Shown here: positions 1-10,699 of the stretch, piece after piece | How positions within the stretch are numbered: position 1 is the first letter of the stretch | How the letters are laid out: each line of letters starts with the position of its first letter | Source: Sclerodactyla briareus | Lineage: Eukaryota > Echinodermata > Holothuroidea > Dendrochirotida > Sclerodactylidae | DNA length: 64,000 nucleotides | Assembly: GCA_026419785.1 (NCBI GenBank) | Contig: JAODTK010003555.1 | Location: 1,178,001 to 1,242,000 of the forward strand | Direction of reading: 5' to 3' | The notes under the pieces: generated by a model | Told to the model about the DNA's origin: nothing | Seen by the model: only the letters and a program-made list of their open reading frames with translations | The model's database searches: none | Position numbers and translations under genes: made by a program

Positions 1-99
1 AAGCGTGGCAGTTGTCACAGTTTTCTTTGCCCTGTGCTCAGAAAATATCCAAACGAATCCAAGTGATGACATGATTGTAGAGAATATAGTACTACTCAC

Positions 100-2170
100 C
101 AACTTAGCCCAACCCTCTCTGAATGGGGTGACCTTGCCGAAACGCAAAAACAAGGCATGAACAAATTGCTAGACGGGCTCTGATGTGTTCCCGGAGAGGA
201 CGGGCAATTGGGCTTAGATGAAGCCATCGTGCATTAAAGTCATGTTAATAAGAACCAGGAACCAAGTCGGTCACGATCTTACAGGTTGACCCCCAAACAA
301 AAGGGTGTTCTTGAAACCCACATTGATGATATGCTGGAGCAGGATATCACTGAAGAGTCCGAAAAGTCCATGGGCGGCTCCATGCCTGCTAGTATCAAAG
401 AAAAATAACACAGAATATCGTTTTGTTATTGACTATCGTCGGCTGGATGCATGCACACAGCTGGTTACCCGTTCCCTCCCGACTGTGGAGGAGTCCTTGG
501 ACAGTGTAGGGAGAGTCAAAACCCTACATTTTTTAACCTCCCTAGGTTTACAGAGTGGATTTCATCAGACTCCCGCCCTTATACAGCTTTCCGGTGCCAT
601 TTTGGGTTGTTTCTGTATAAGCGTCTGCCAATGGGTCGGAAAAGGGTCCAGCGACTTCTCAGAGGAATTATGGAGATGGTCCTACGGGGATCAAAATGAG
701 AGTCCTGTTTCCCTACATGGACGATATATTATATCGTAAAACTCCCATTACAAATTGGACATATTCGTAATGTGTTTGAGCAGCTAAGACAAGCAAATCT
801 GGAGTTGAAATTTGGCAAATGTCAGTTTGCAAGATTCGAGATTTGGTATTGGGACATGTGGTATCGTCCAAGGGGATTTCCCCGGACTAGTTGCGAGCAG
901 TGAGTGAGTACCCAACCCCCAAACTACGAAATAATTGCGATCATTCCTTGGGTTGTCTGGGTACTACCGTAAATTTATTCCAAATTACTCCAGAATTGCC
1001 ACCCCGCTCTACGCATAAACTAAGCAAACGCGAAGTCTGTTTGGAATTAATCCTGCAAGGGCGCCTTCGAGCGATCTAAACTTGCGCTGGTCAATCCGCC
1101 GATCGTAGGGTATCCTAAGATAGATCTCCCGTACATCTTGTATACGGACGGTAGTGGGTATGCTCTGGGGTAGTTTTAGCACTAGTGCAAGATGGGATAG
1201 AGCGAGTGATCTCCTATGCAGGAAGATCCCAGGATGGTGCAGAACAAAACTATGGTTTAACAGAGAAGGAATGTCAGCATTGGTATTTGGAATCAAGCAC
1301 TTTTCGTGTTATCTCGACAAGCGCATTCACCCGTCGTGTTGATCATAGTGCCTTACAGTAGTTATTATCATTGAAAGAGCCGTCCGGTAAATTTGCCAGA
1401 TGGATAGCCTACCTGCAATCTTTCGACTTTGGTGTGACATATCGTCCAGGGAGGGTTCATTCCAATGCAGATGCACTAAAGGCGAGATTCCATTTGTGCG
1501 GATGCGGGGTGCGATATAATTTTGAAAATCGCAGTTTGCGGATACGGAACACTCTTTCGAAGAAAAAAAGATGTAGGGTGATCCGGAATGACTCAAATTA
1601 TGTAATAACTCAAAAAATTGACATAAATTGACTTTTTGAGGAAGATATTCCATATAATCCGTTGCGGGATGCGGCATTAATGCCGCGTTGGTACGCGTGG
1701 TACATTTGCTTACTCTGTGCCCGTTCTATTTTGTTCGAACGATTTTTTACCGCTATGCAAACTGTTTATCTCTGCAACCCGAATACAGCTTTTTCGGGCA
1801 CTTTCCACATTTATTTTCCCGTGAATACGAGCTTATGGTTTTCACCGCATCCCGCATCCCGCGTATATGGAATTCCGTCTTAAGTCGGCGTGTGCACAGA
1901 GGCGAACCGGACTAGCGTGTTGAGACCCAATCCACCCGTTGCCAGAACAACTAACCCTGTCGAGTGCAGCATCGACAGAGACGCGCTTGTGCACCACCAA
2001 CGAAGTGATGCCCAATTGGCCAAGGTGATCGACTATTTGGAGAAAGGACTTTGCCCAGAAGACAAGAACGAATGAAGTACTCTGCTTTTGGAATGTCCCA
2101 GTATTTTGTTGATGGCCAGGTTCTGTACCATGTTGCCGGTTGCAAGAACAATCGACGCAAAATTAAGCAA
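100..2170 (+). mobile_element. Ty3/gypsy LTR retrotransposon, decayed pol (RT, RNase H, integrase N-terminus)
   Basis: Broken pol polyprotein of a Ty3/gypsy element, read in several frames. From about 110 to 300 there is the protease-RT linker. The RT domain runs from about 300 to 890, with VIDYRRL-type fingers near 425-445 and the catalytic YMDD at 714-725. RNase H is visible near 1138-1160 (YTDGS) and 1341-1358 (DHSALQ). The linker before integrase is cut at 1480 by a 401-bp MITE and resumes at 1884. The last recognisable part, about 1960-2165, resembles the N-terminal integrase region (QRSDAQL, YFVDGQVLYH). Frame changes fall near 580 and 700, and there are stops after 740 and near 1080. 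No integrase catalytic core, gag or LTR is visible, so this is a dead 5'- and 3'-truncated copy. The Ty3/gypsy assignment is secure; the clade is not resolved. Confidence 0.9.
1480..1880. mobile_element. 401-bp MITE inside the gypsy pol (PIF/Harbinger-like by target site)
   Basis: Inverted ends of about 36 bp: the left end begins AGGCGAGATTCCAT and the right end, read on the minus strand, begins AGACGGAATTCCAT; both continue into a GCGGGATGCGGG-type stretch. The element is flanked by TAA on both sides (1477-1479 and 1881-1883), a target-site duplication typical of PIF/Harbinger (TA alone would suggest Tc1/mariner). Without the insert the host pol frame is continuous across the junction, which confirms both boundaries. 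No transposase coding is present. An internal copy of the end-like sequence lies near 1645-1675. Confidence 0.8.
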
Positions 2171-2830
2171 TGTGAGCTACAGCACCATTGGTGTCAAGTT
2201 TGATCGCGCAGTTGAAGTTGGTCACGTGAGTACGTGACTGAATTTACGGGGGTGTCCTAATGGGTGATTCGTGTGTGTCCGCTATAGTGTGTATAGGGCC
2301 TGGGTTTGACTAAATGTCCACTGAGGAAATAAGGCGACACAGTGGAATATGACATTCGAGTTGAGCAGAAACGGCCAATATACAATTTTTGCGCACAGAG
2401 GCCTGTTGTATAGTGAGTGAGTCAGCTTACCGTTAGCCTTTCCACAGAATAATTCCACAGGCGAGGTTCGTAGGCTATTACCCAGTAACCACAACAGAAA
2501 AAGCGACTCCCCGCACCACTGCGCCATCACAATAGGTGTGGGCTGACTATAGACCGAGTACTAGGCAAGGGAACAATGTCTGTTGAACGCAACAGCAGTG
2601 CGAACTGTTAGCGTATCATGCATGGGCCTCGGCTATAGTAGTCTGAATGAACAACAAACTACGAAAGTACCAGAAGATCACACAAAATGGATACAGTCAA
2701 GAAGGAGAAGAACGAAACAAAGTACACTCAGTAGACCAACAAGACAGCCGTCTAACGATAGGACGAGATCGATCGACTAAAAGTACACAAAGTCTACATG
2801 TAAAAAACGTTGGGAAGAGATATAAAAAAT
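2171..2830. other. No recognisable gene
   Basis: Nothing recognisable beyond short random reading frames. It may contain further gypsy 3' sequence, but no integrase core motif or LTR boundary could be identified. Confidence 0.5.
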
Positions 2831-2834
2831 CTGA

Positions 2835-2995
2835 CCAGAAGGTCACAGGATCACTAGGTCAAGAGAAGTCAAAGTAGATCACCAGATGTAGTTTGCACAG
2901 ACGACCAAAATTATCCATACGCCAACCCCCTAAAAATATTTCGTGCCGAGATATATAAAGATTACCGTTCAGTGACTTGATTGACCTTGTTGGAT
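2835..2995 (+). repeat. AGGTCA-rich dispersed repeat, family A, partial copy
   Basis: Matches the copies at 18.2 kb and 39.1 kb. It has degenerate AGGTCA half-sites near 2838-2880, then a GTAGTTTGCACAGACGA core near 2887, then the CGTGCCGAGATATATAAAGATT segment (broken here as a description) near 2942-2966. It is truncated before the CA-rich tail found in the longer copies. Confidence 0.7.
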
Positions 2996-3167
2996 ACAGA
3001 TAGCCCTCTTACTTCAACTACAATCTGTACACTAAAATAATATACAGCAAGTTGACCTTTTCTAACGGCCAGCTGAAGGCCTGCTACACAGACGTCGCCT
3101 GAGATGTGGGCAACCGTTAGCTATGTTGAGGGTTCATAACCGCCGCTGTGTGCTGTGTTCAGGTATT

Positions 3168-3600
3168 AGGCTGCATAGACTGCATAGACAGCGAAGGCTA
3201 CAGGAGAATGCCAAGTAGGCTGCATAGACAGCATAGACAGCGTAGGCTACAGAGAATGCCAAGTAGGCTGCATAGACTGCATAGACAGCGTAGGCTACAG
3301 GAGAATGCCAAGTAGCGCATAGACTGCATAGACAGCGTAGGCTACAGGAGAATGCCAAGTAGGCTGCATAGACGGCATAGACAGCGTAGGCTACAGAGAA
3401 TGCCAAGTAGGCTGTATAGACGGCATAGACAGCGTAGGCTACAGAGAATGCCAAGTAGGCTGCATAGACTGCATAGACAGCGTAGGCTACAGGAGAATGC
3501 CAGTAGGCTGCATAGACTGCATAGACAGCGTAGGCTACAGGAGAATGCCAAGTAGGCTGCATAGACTGCATAGACAGCGTAGGCTACAGGAGAATGCCAA
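3168..3600. repeat. Minisatellite, ~49-bp unit, about 9 copies
   Basis: Nine consecutive units, each starting AGGCTGCATAGAC and ending GAGAATGCCAAGT, at about 3168, 3217, 3265, 3314, 3360, 3408, 3456, 3504 and 3552. Units are 46-49 bp, with a variable G in ACAGGAG/ACAGAG and a variable second GCATAGAC block. Within the unit the GCATAGAC motif is itself repeated. The repetitive AYAVYAV-type translations across it are by-products of the repeat. Confidence 0.95.
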
Positions 3601-3684
3601 GGAAACTGAGAACAAATTTGTAACATAACAGTTACTAGACCAGTGTTGTTATATGGTCCTGGACACTGTGCTATGAAGTAGTAA

Positions 3685-4135
3685 GTAAGTTAAAACTTTA
3701 TTGCTCCAGTAATGGAAATTAAGATATCGCACATAACAGGTCAGAAATATACAAAAATATATGAATAGAAAAATAGACATATCATGTATATACAATAAGA
3801 CAGATAAGAAAGATAACAGAATCACCACAATTGCTGGAAAGATAGCGAATCAACTTGGTCTGTAAGTTTGATTGCTCGTGGGATGAAAGAGTTGCGATAA
3901 CGATGTGTTCTACTGTAGGGCCTCAGTCTTCCAATCCCTCTATTGATCACATTGTCGTGAAGGTGACATTAGAGGGGATGAGAACTATCATTCCACACTG
4001 TCTCCAATTTGGTGTCCAGTATAGATTGGTACACTGAGTCAACAACACTCTGCGGAACTCCAATGACCCTACCCGCATTCTTAATTATATGGTCGATACG
4101 ATCTCTCTCGTCTGGTCTACATTCCCTACCCCGCT
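3685..4135 (-). mobile_element. LINE 3' end: RT C-terminal fragment and 3' tail
   Basis: On the minus strand, about 4130-3850 encodes the C-terminal tail of a non-LTR reverse transcriptase: an RDRIDHIIKNAGRVIG segment (4110-4060), a SHPLYR-like motif, then a PYSRTHRYRNSFIPRAI segment (3920-3870). This layout is typical of LINE proteins that end near an HRYRNSFIP-like motif. Downstream, the minus strand has AATAAA followed by an ACTTACTTAC-type tail near 3683-3705, consistent with the LINE 3' terminus. Stops and frame changes are present. The upstream RT is absent, so this is a 5'-truncated copy. Confidence 0.75.
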
Positions 4136-4379
4136 ATATGACAATATCCCCAAACTCCGGCAATAGTGGAAACTGTAGAATAATGCATGATTTCGTTACG
4201 AACATTACAAGGAAGACGAAGAAGGAGAGAACGATGACGGAGACACAGAGATGTGAATGCTCAGACGAGTGATGGGTATCATGACGACAGAAGAAGAATG
4301 ATGACTCATGAAGGCGAGAAGTGGTTACTATAACAGCTGAAGTGAAAGTGACCACTGACCAGATTAGGATGGTTTGGTC

Positions 4380-4605
4380 AACTACAGAGAGCAGAGGAGG
4401 GTGACCGGCGAGAGATATTTTGACGATGGACGTGAGAGGCAGGGGAGGCAGAGGAAGACCGAGGACAAGGTGGAGTGACTAACTGGTAAAAGAGACACGA
4501 GGGAACGTAATCTACAGATGGAGGAAGCAGTGGACAGACGTCTAGGAAGGAGGAGAATTCGGGCGGCCGACCCTGAATTATCGAGATAAGGTCTGGGAGA
4601 AGAAG
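4380..4605 (+). mobile_element. RTE/CR1-type LINE C-terminal fragment
   Basis: The plus strand encodes GRGGRGRPRTRW (about 4435-4470), a stop, then LVKETRERNLQMEEAVDRR (about 4480-4540) and RRRIRAADP (4548-4575). This matches the common LINE RT C-terminal pattern GRPrtRW...ALDRrrWRrlirtADP, best known from RTE-type elements. One TGA stop interrupts it near 4475. No RT core precedes it; the preceding minus-strand LINE fragment is a separate insertion. Confidence 0.65.
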
Positions 4606-4616
4606 ATGGAGAATAG

Positions 4617-4830
4617 CATACTATGCCGTGGTAGTACGCCTGGGCTTTCACATAATAATACCCTCCTTTTTACACTTGTTTTCGCACTTTCACACATCGA
4701 AGATTGAGTCGAGGTTTTATTTGAGTCGACAATCTCGACATACACGGGAAATGGCAGAACCACTGCGTGAACTCAGCGACCCGAGACGGCATAGTATGCC
4801 ATGGTGGTACGCATGGGCGGCTTTCACGTG
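4617..4830 (+). repeat. Two ~40-bp direct repeats 172 bp apart
   Basis: The segments at 4617-4654 and 4789-4830 share GCATA-TATGCC-TGGTRGTACGC-TGGG-CTTTCAC, and some similarity continues afterwards (ACCTCCTT). They follow the LINE C-terminus and could be duplicated 3'-UTR sequence. A related GCCGCGTTGGTACGCGTGG segment occurs inside the MITE near 1682-1700. Confidence 0.55.
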
Positions 4831-4839
4831 ACAGTGAAG

Positions 4840-5660
4840 TATTACCTCCTTATATCGGTTGGTGTGAACAAAGCTGCAAAGCTGAAGGTTAACAATCGGA
4901 ATTGGGGCACCGCGATATTTACCTACCGACAATAGCTATAAAGGTTTGCTTGTGATATCCCGGCGGGTATCGGCGGTCATAGAGAAAGAGGGCATGAGAG
5001 GTGTTACTGTCACACTCTCGTAATAATACTAATTTCATAGATAGCACTTATATAGCACCCATTCCAACAAAAGTCTCTAGGCTCTCAGTCAGCAAATTTT
5101 CGCTCCGTCGGCAAAAAATAAGGTCTCTTTGGGATTTTCTGTCATACCTTCATACTACTAACAACTTAGATGTTTTAACTATATTAAGTTTATTTATTGT
5201 CACTTTGGATTGGGGTTTCAGTAGCAACCATCAAGGGCGGATGCAGGAATTTTGAAAGGGAGTATCAGATAGAGCGGCCACGATCATTGCATTGGATTAT
5301 CGTTGGGAGTTTTTGTTTTGCCCCAGTCTGCAGAGAACGGCACTCCCAAGCCCCCCAATTTTTGACCTGTGTCCCAAAGCAGCTACCTTGACTAAGCTGT
5401 CCCAGAATATTTCATTCCAACGGAATTCGCTCGGAAAACTGTTTTGGGGTACTTCTTCCGGGAGGGATGTTCCACGAACAATCTCCCGGCTCCAGTAGTG
5501 TCAAAAATGGACAAAAATTCGCAAAAGATAGGCATTTAGTAGCACCGATTTACAAACTTGAAATTCGCTTCCCCCTATATGACGTTGTGACCGGTTTATT
5601 GACGATGATGCGTTGTTCTCTGTAATTTTTCGCCGGTGGCACCATCAGGATCCTACAGTA
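4840..5660. other. No gene; short L2-like LINE/SINE tail fragment
   Basis: The only recognisable item is near 5024-5062. Read on the minus strand it is GGTGCTATATAAGTGCTAT followed by a short ATTATT-like run, resembling the 3' terminus of L2-type LINEs and their SINEs. A GGATTGGGGTTTCAGTAGCA segment near 5206-5225 matches the degenerate tandem at 10.66 kb. Confidence 0.45.
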
Positions 5661-5895
5661 TTAGGCGGAGAACGGAGTAACCCAGTAGGGTGTCGTGCTG
5701 ATAATCAAAGGATTGCGAGTTCGAATCCCGGCGAAGCTAGGACGATCTGCCTTTGTACTATGAGTACGATATATTACCCTCTACTAACCTCATTATCCAG
5801 GTACCATTCAGCCCGCGAAATAGACCTGATATGGAGCGGACTCTTTAGCAGCACTGATCCGACTTGTGGGTCTCGCTATAGTACACACCAATGAC
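5660..5895 (+). mobile_element. tRNA-derived SINE
   Basis: A pol III-type head is visible: an A-box-like GAGTAACCCAGTAGGG at 5675-5690 and a good B box AGTTCGAATCC at 5718-5728, spaced as in tRNA genes. The intervening ATCAAAGGATTGCG is a common SINE tRNA-arm sequence. After the head comes a body with CTACTAACCTCATTATCCAGGT, typical of tRNA-SINE bodies in marine invertebrates. A cloverleaf with a clean acceptor stem does not form, so it is not a functional tRNA gene. The 3' boundary is uncertain. Confidence 0.7.
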
Positions 5896-5899
5896 CGGG

Positions 5900-6770
5900 G
5901 TAATGTATGTAGAGCGAATTTGAAACGTATGCCCTACATGGAGTCGGACCCCTCCCCCACTTTCCCCGCGATGTGATTCACTGTTCTTAATGTACCCTCT
6001 CACTACACAAGACGTACCCTTTACAAGATGTACATGACCCTAACAAAATTGGTGCGTCTTTTATTGACTCTCTGTGAAGGGCAGGTATTTGCCCCCTATG
6101 GAATTCTATCCCCCAAAAATTGTTTATATAACGTTTTAAGACACGTTGTTTTGTAGAGGGTGTTACACTATCATGAGATAAGTGTATTGTGATACATATT
6201 TGTCGCATCTAGGACATCTCCGTATGAACCTCCGAAAATTTGGCGCGCTGTGCGCGCTTCGCGCGCGTTGCCAGCTCTTGGTAACTTATTGTACATCCAC
6301 CTCATACTGCAAAGGTCCCACGAGTAAATGTGAGTATACACGCATCCATCATTGCTGTATGGTATCTTCATTCACCTCAAAGCTTACACATAGCCACCCC
6401 CCCCCCCCTACATCTCAAGAGACACCTGATTGAATTGAGAATCGTTGTATAGTTGAGAAAACATGCAAACAGTATTTCAACACTAAACTGACTGAGGCTG
6501 ATTTGAGTGATGGAAAGTTATTTCAAGTCCTTATATGACTGACCTATTCATCAACATTATGTGGGTTCTCGCGCTATGTGCGAATGTGGTGTATGAGTCC
6601 CATGGCCGCCTTTACGACCGTGGCTCATGGAGAAGTATATATCTCGTATGTTAGTGTGTAATTCAAACGAATGGAATTATACCAGCTCTGTTAATATGCA
6701 GTGACTTTAAACGAATTTGGCGGAACGGAAAGGTGGAATATTCGAACCAACACTAGAAAGGAACTAACTG
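5900..6770. other. No gene; GC-palindromic motif near 6240
   Basis: No coding signal. A TTTGGCGCGCTGTGCGCGCTTCGCGCGCG-like block (29 bp, 6239-6267) is strongly self-complementary and resembles MITE or hAT ends in marine invertebrate genomes. A 10-C run follows near 6399. Confidence 0.4.
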
Positions 6771-6774
6771 ACCT

Positions 6775-7016
6775 AGCACCAAATCGCATCTTAGGCCAGT
6801 GAGAATGCAAAATAGAATGAGTGTGAAAGTGTTTCTATATTGCACCAAATTGCATCTAAGGCCACCTGGAAATGAAAAAAATTAGAGCCCTCCCACAGCC
6901 CACCATAATCCCCACACCCCCATAATATCATCAACCCCCCTCCCCCCTCACTGAAAAATTCCTGTCTACGCCACTGGTTGAATCCTCCTTTCAAAAATCC
7001 TGCTTCAGCCCCAGGG
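6775..7016 (-). mobile_element. hAT-like MITE/dispersed repeat fragments
   Basis: Read on the minus strand, a CAGTGGCGTAGACAGGAATT end lies at 6957-6976, followed by purine-rich GGGGGAGG sequence and then a CCTTAGATGCAATTTGGTGC segment repeated with about 60-bp spacing (6779-6800 and 6841-6862). CAGTGGCGTAG starts are typical of hAT-type MITEs. A further AATCCTGCTTCAGCCCCAGG end lies at 6996-7015. Coordinates are approximate and no target-site duplication could be assigned. Confidence 0.5.
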
Positions 7017-7199
7017 AGCAGGCTGCGTGCGCCTTCGTACCCATTGTTCACTGCCGCCGTGGGTATTGACCTTTTACCGATTGGAAAAATTAGAAGAGGC
7101 CTAAGTGATGTCTTTGAGGTGTGGCTGAAGCTATATAGCCATTGGTGGATGCTGAAACACTTGAACCTCATATATTGCACCTTGGTCATATGAAGAATG

Positions 7200-7690
7200 A
7201 GGTGGATCAGGGCACAACAATGAAACAGTGAAGCCAGCGGACCATCGCGTGCTGAGGTGGCAGTTTTCGAGGATTCAACACTGGAGAAGTCATATATTCC
7301 ACCACACTGGTCAGAAATCAGTCATTGAACCTACGACATATGTCAATACAGTATAACCGAAATAGCAGCTGGGTCAAAATTGGGAGACGAAATGCACTAG
7401 TGTCCCTCTAAACCAAATATTGAGAGTGACCCCCCCCCCATGATAGCCGTCATGCATGCACCCCATCAGGAGGCCTCCCCCATCCCATCCATGGAGCCGG
7501 AGTGGGTATGCGCAAAGATGTAAGACTCGACGAAGGCCTCGTGGGCTATCTGTATCCAACCTTAATTAAAATAGCAACATTTTCTGTTCTAAAACTGAAA
7601 GATTTCTGCAGCACTTGTGCGCCAACAAAAATTGAGACAGAGGAGTGGGTGAGGTTCGGATATCTTCGATCGGGCGCGGATCCAGATCCT
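7200..7690. other. No gene seen
   Basis: No recognisable coding or repeat structure apart from a short C run near 7430-7439. Confidence 0.4.
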
Positions 7691-7917
7691 TGTAATTTTT
7701 TTTTATTTTCTGTTTAAACGTTTTCGAAGGTTAAATCAAGTTTCTTACAATTGATACGAAATGAAAATATTAGGGCGTAAACATTACATATAAACGAGCG
7801 ACCATAATCGAATGATGAACGTTAGAGAATGAAAAAAGAAATCTATGGAACTCGCGAACATACGCCTTTCAATCCCGCGTTTTTAGACACGTTCTGTTAC
7901 TTTTAAAACCATTTTGA

Positions 7918-9160
7918 TCAGCCCAATATTTCGCTATTTGGTTTTTCTCTCTGACAATAACGACGTGGGCACTTTTAAAATAGCAATAGTTGTATTGCGG
8001 CTGAGAGTTACAAACACCCGTTCGGTTTAGGAACAACCTCTAATTTCTCCAGACCCAGTCCGATGTACACATCCTCAAAGGATACGTATGGAATAGTCAA
8101 GGATGCTAGGAATATTTTGGGTGCCAAGTCGCCAGACAAGACATAACCACCCCCGGTACAATAATGAGGGAAATACTCTCGTGGATATTCCTCGTTAGAC
8201 ATATACCATGGTGTTTCTTGTCGCGAATTGGTTTTGAGTTTTCGAAGCAATTTCCGGTGACAAGCCTTTTTTCTCGGACAAGTCTTGAGGTGTTCGACGA
8301 TATTCATGATGGATATAAAAGCGTCGTCATCGGTCTCATGACGTACGTTGCTTGTGAACAATATTCGCTAACCCATTTCAGGCCCATCACCGTCTTCAAA
8401 GTCAGATTCCTGTAGGTATCCTGGAAATCCCCCAAGATGATATCTCCGTTACGGTCGGCCTCCTGCTGGACTTTATCTATGACGCTGCGGTTTCCGAGAT
8501 TCCAAGTAAGAATATACTCTTCACCTTCTTCCCAGAGACATCGGAGACACTGAGACAGGACTCCCGAAGCATTTGTCGTATTTCGAATCCTCCTGTCCTA
8601 GAGGGTATCACTACCAGGAGGAACACTTCCTCTGGCAAGCCGCTACTACTCCCATTATAACAGAACGATGGCTGGTTAATAAGAAGCCTGAAGAAGAAGT
8701 GTGAGTTAACTAGTTGGTTGCTAATTCGGGACGGTTCCGTCGATATAATCATTGGGCTGTATTTGTTCCAAGTCTTGTGCATGTGCTGAATCAATATTCT
8801 CATATTTACTCTCATTGACAATGGTCGCGTTTTCTATATCCCGCAGAGACAGTTACAACGTTCTTGGATCTATTCCAGCCTTGGATATCTGCCGAGTCAT
8901 CGTTTCTTGTCCCCCCTCTCCAATCATGTCACTAATGCACCCGTTCCTACCTCTGTAAAGTACACCACTATAGTCATCTATGGTAGTCCATAGGTTTCCA
9001 GGCTTGTGTTCTTCGCTCTGTTTATTTTCATTCATCATGCTTGACATGGCTAAGTGCTTACAAATATTGCGGGGGAATGTGAACGTACTATCAAGAAGAC
9101 CCATAGAGAAAACGTTACCACTAACATAATGAACAATAGCCGTTTAAATACCTATGCCAT
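7918..9160 (-). pseudogene. GT31 beta-1,3-glycosyltransferase, copy 1 (disrupted)
   Basis: The family comprises type II Golgi enzymes that add galactose or N-acetylglucosamine in beta-1,3 linkage from UDP-sugars, using Mn2+ held by a DxD motif. Pieces in order on the minus strand: an ATG at 9160; a membrane segment LLFIMLVVTFSLWVFLIV (about 9137-9085); a stem (about 9055-8740); and a catalytic region with FLLGIS (about 8510), an NLTLK-type block (about 8405), TDDDAF (about 8325), EEYPREYFPHYCTGGG (8190-8140), a FEDVY motif (about 8075), and a C-terminus ending IAKYWAD at 7918. Damage: a 9-bp insertion places a TAG two codons after the ATG; single-base deletions occur near 8494 and 8335; a frame change flanks the VTGNCF segment near 8270-8220. 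Introns are not apparent. The GT31 assignment is firm; substrate and linkage are not determinable. Confidence 0.85.
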
Positions 9161-9169
9161 TATGTGTTC

Positions 9170-9545
9170 CGTTTCTTAACCTTGGGTCAGTCGCTCTCAC
9201 TGATATGCAGAGGCGGACGAATGAAAATCAGGAATTGGTCCAACTAAAACTGTCCTCCGCGACACGAAATTTAAGAATCCTGACCCACGGATACATTGTG
9301 ATCTTATTGACATAAGAGTTTTATAACGCAAAAGGGAACGAATTCCGCGCAATTACATTAGACTGCCAGCAACCGGAATGGGGCGTTAATGCCACTGCGG
9401 CCTGATGATTTGTTGTTCTCCTTGAAGAGTGAACTACGGCTGTAGTAAGATAAACCTCAAGTCGATTGTCGAAAATTCGAGAAATGGAATCCTCGTTTTC
9501 TGAAAACATATACGTTATGTAGGGGCGTTTTTCCCACATGTAATC
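9170..9545. repeat. Conserved 5' flank of GT31 copy 1
   Basis: Homologous to the regions beyond the start of copies 2, 3 and 4. A GAGTGAACTACGGC-GTAG-AAGATAAACCTC stretch (9426-9460) recurs near 43912 and 58072, and the TGTAATCACCTCTCGGAATC block (9539-9558) recurs near 44020 and 58200. No clear core promoter could be assigned, so this is recorded as duplicated flanking DNA that may contain the ancestral promoter. Confidence 0.7.
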
Positions 9546-9559
9546 ACCTCTCGGAATCT

Positions 9560-10035
9560 AATCACGAAATGAACATTGGTGCAACCGCTGGAGTGCGAAA
9601 TGGGAGAACGAAGTGGTTTCACGCCTCAGTTATGAATTTTGGTCTACTGGTAAAGAAACTAGGTCCCACGGCTTTTCTTAGTTGTGCGACAGTGTGTGCT
9701 TAGGAAATACAACCGTTTTATTTTGGCGCAACCAGGTTACTACTTTTCGACCCTTTATGCGTCGAAGCGTACTTTGCACTATAGATCCAGAGCGCCAAAA
9801 AATCCCTCAATTCAACATTAAACTAGACAAATGCGGTCGGGTAAACCGCCGACGTTTCAAGTCAGCAAGTTTCAAGATTATTCCCACCTCATTATACAAG
9901 TATGTGCATTCTCACGTAATTTTACATAGTGAATCATACTGAAAAACGAATATACACTACAATACGATAGAATACAATGCAATGCCAAAACATTACATCT
10001 CTAAACATTCTATACGCGACTTGAGGTGGAGGGAC
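9560..10035. other. No gene seen
   Basis: No recognisable coding or repeat structure; a weak GATACAATA-type short repetition occurs near 9955-9985. Confidence 0.4.
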
Positions 10036-10039
10036 CAGA

Positions 10040-10335
10040 AATAAGTGTGACGTTTATATTCCCGCAGAAATTACCTTACCTTATACATGACATCGAGAAG
10101 AAGCATATTAAATCACATCCATTTGACCTCCGGTGACTTCGAAATGACCTACCTGTTGTTCATGACCTATTGTAGTCCACATTCTCCGAATTTCATTTAA
10201 ATACGACAAAAGCAGACATCGCATAAACTTATCCAAAAGTTTGACCTACTGTGACCTTGAAATGGCATTCATGTCGTCAGGACCAACACAGTTCACATCC
10301 ACCAAGTTTCGTTCAAATCTGTCAAAGTAAGAAAA
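10040..10335 (+). repeat. Dispersed TGACCT/TGACCTTG repeat
   Basis: Contains several TGACCT elements (10131, 10145, 10163, 10243, 10253), followed by ACATCCACCAAGTTTCGTTCAAATC near 10295-10320 (25 bp; described, not a gene). This arrangement, TGACC-rich sequence followed by CACCAAGTTTG-TCAAATC, is a widespread dispersed repeat in marine invertebrate genomes. Confidence 0.6.
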
Positions 10336-10419
10336 TCGCAGAAAACACTTTTGCTGATCTTCAATCGCATTGAGATAATGTTTTTGAAACATGATATAAA
10401 ATCCGCCACCTTGTATTGG

Positions 10420-10690
10420 GATTCGCTGGCGATACCCTTATGCCACCTTTCCATTAGAATTGTGGCAATTTTCGTAGGTGTTCGATATGATTTCAGTAAG
10501 CCTGTATTGGGGGTTTACTGGCGATACTCTTAAATCACTTGTCTCTTTGAAGTATGATGATTTTCATGTTATTGATCTAATATTCGCAAACTTTCATTAG
10601 GCGTTTGCTGGCAATACCTTTATATACCAATTGTAAGTCTATTCAATGGCAACGTGGATTGGGGTTTGAGTGGCAATCATTTTATATAGA
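10420..10690. repeat. Degenerate tandem repeat, ~60-95-bp spacing
   Basis: GGTTTRCTGGCGATACC-like segments recur at about 10424, 10510, 10604 and 10663, each followed by an AT-rich stretch. Copies are poorly conserved. A related single unit lies near 5206. Confidence 0.5.
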
Positions 10691-10699
10691 GTATCAGTT

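Noticed and set aside
305-739. Active retroviral-type polymerase gene
   Set aside because: RT motifs are clear, but the reading frame changes at least twice, carries stops and is interrupted by a MITE; only a dead gypsy fragment remains.
3134-3626. Repetitive reading frames (AYAVYAV, RLHRRHRQRR) that look like a repeat protein
   Set aside because: They follow the 49-bp minisatellite on both strands; unit length changes shift the frame, so no single repeat protein is maintained.
5675-5730. Possible tRNA gene on the plus strand
   Set aside because: Good B box, but no cloverleaf-compatible arms; better explained as a SINE head.
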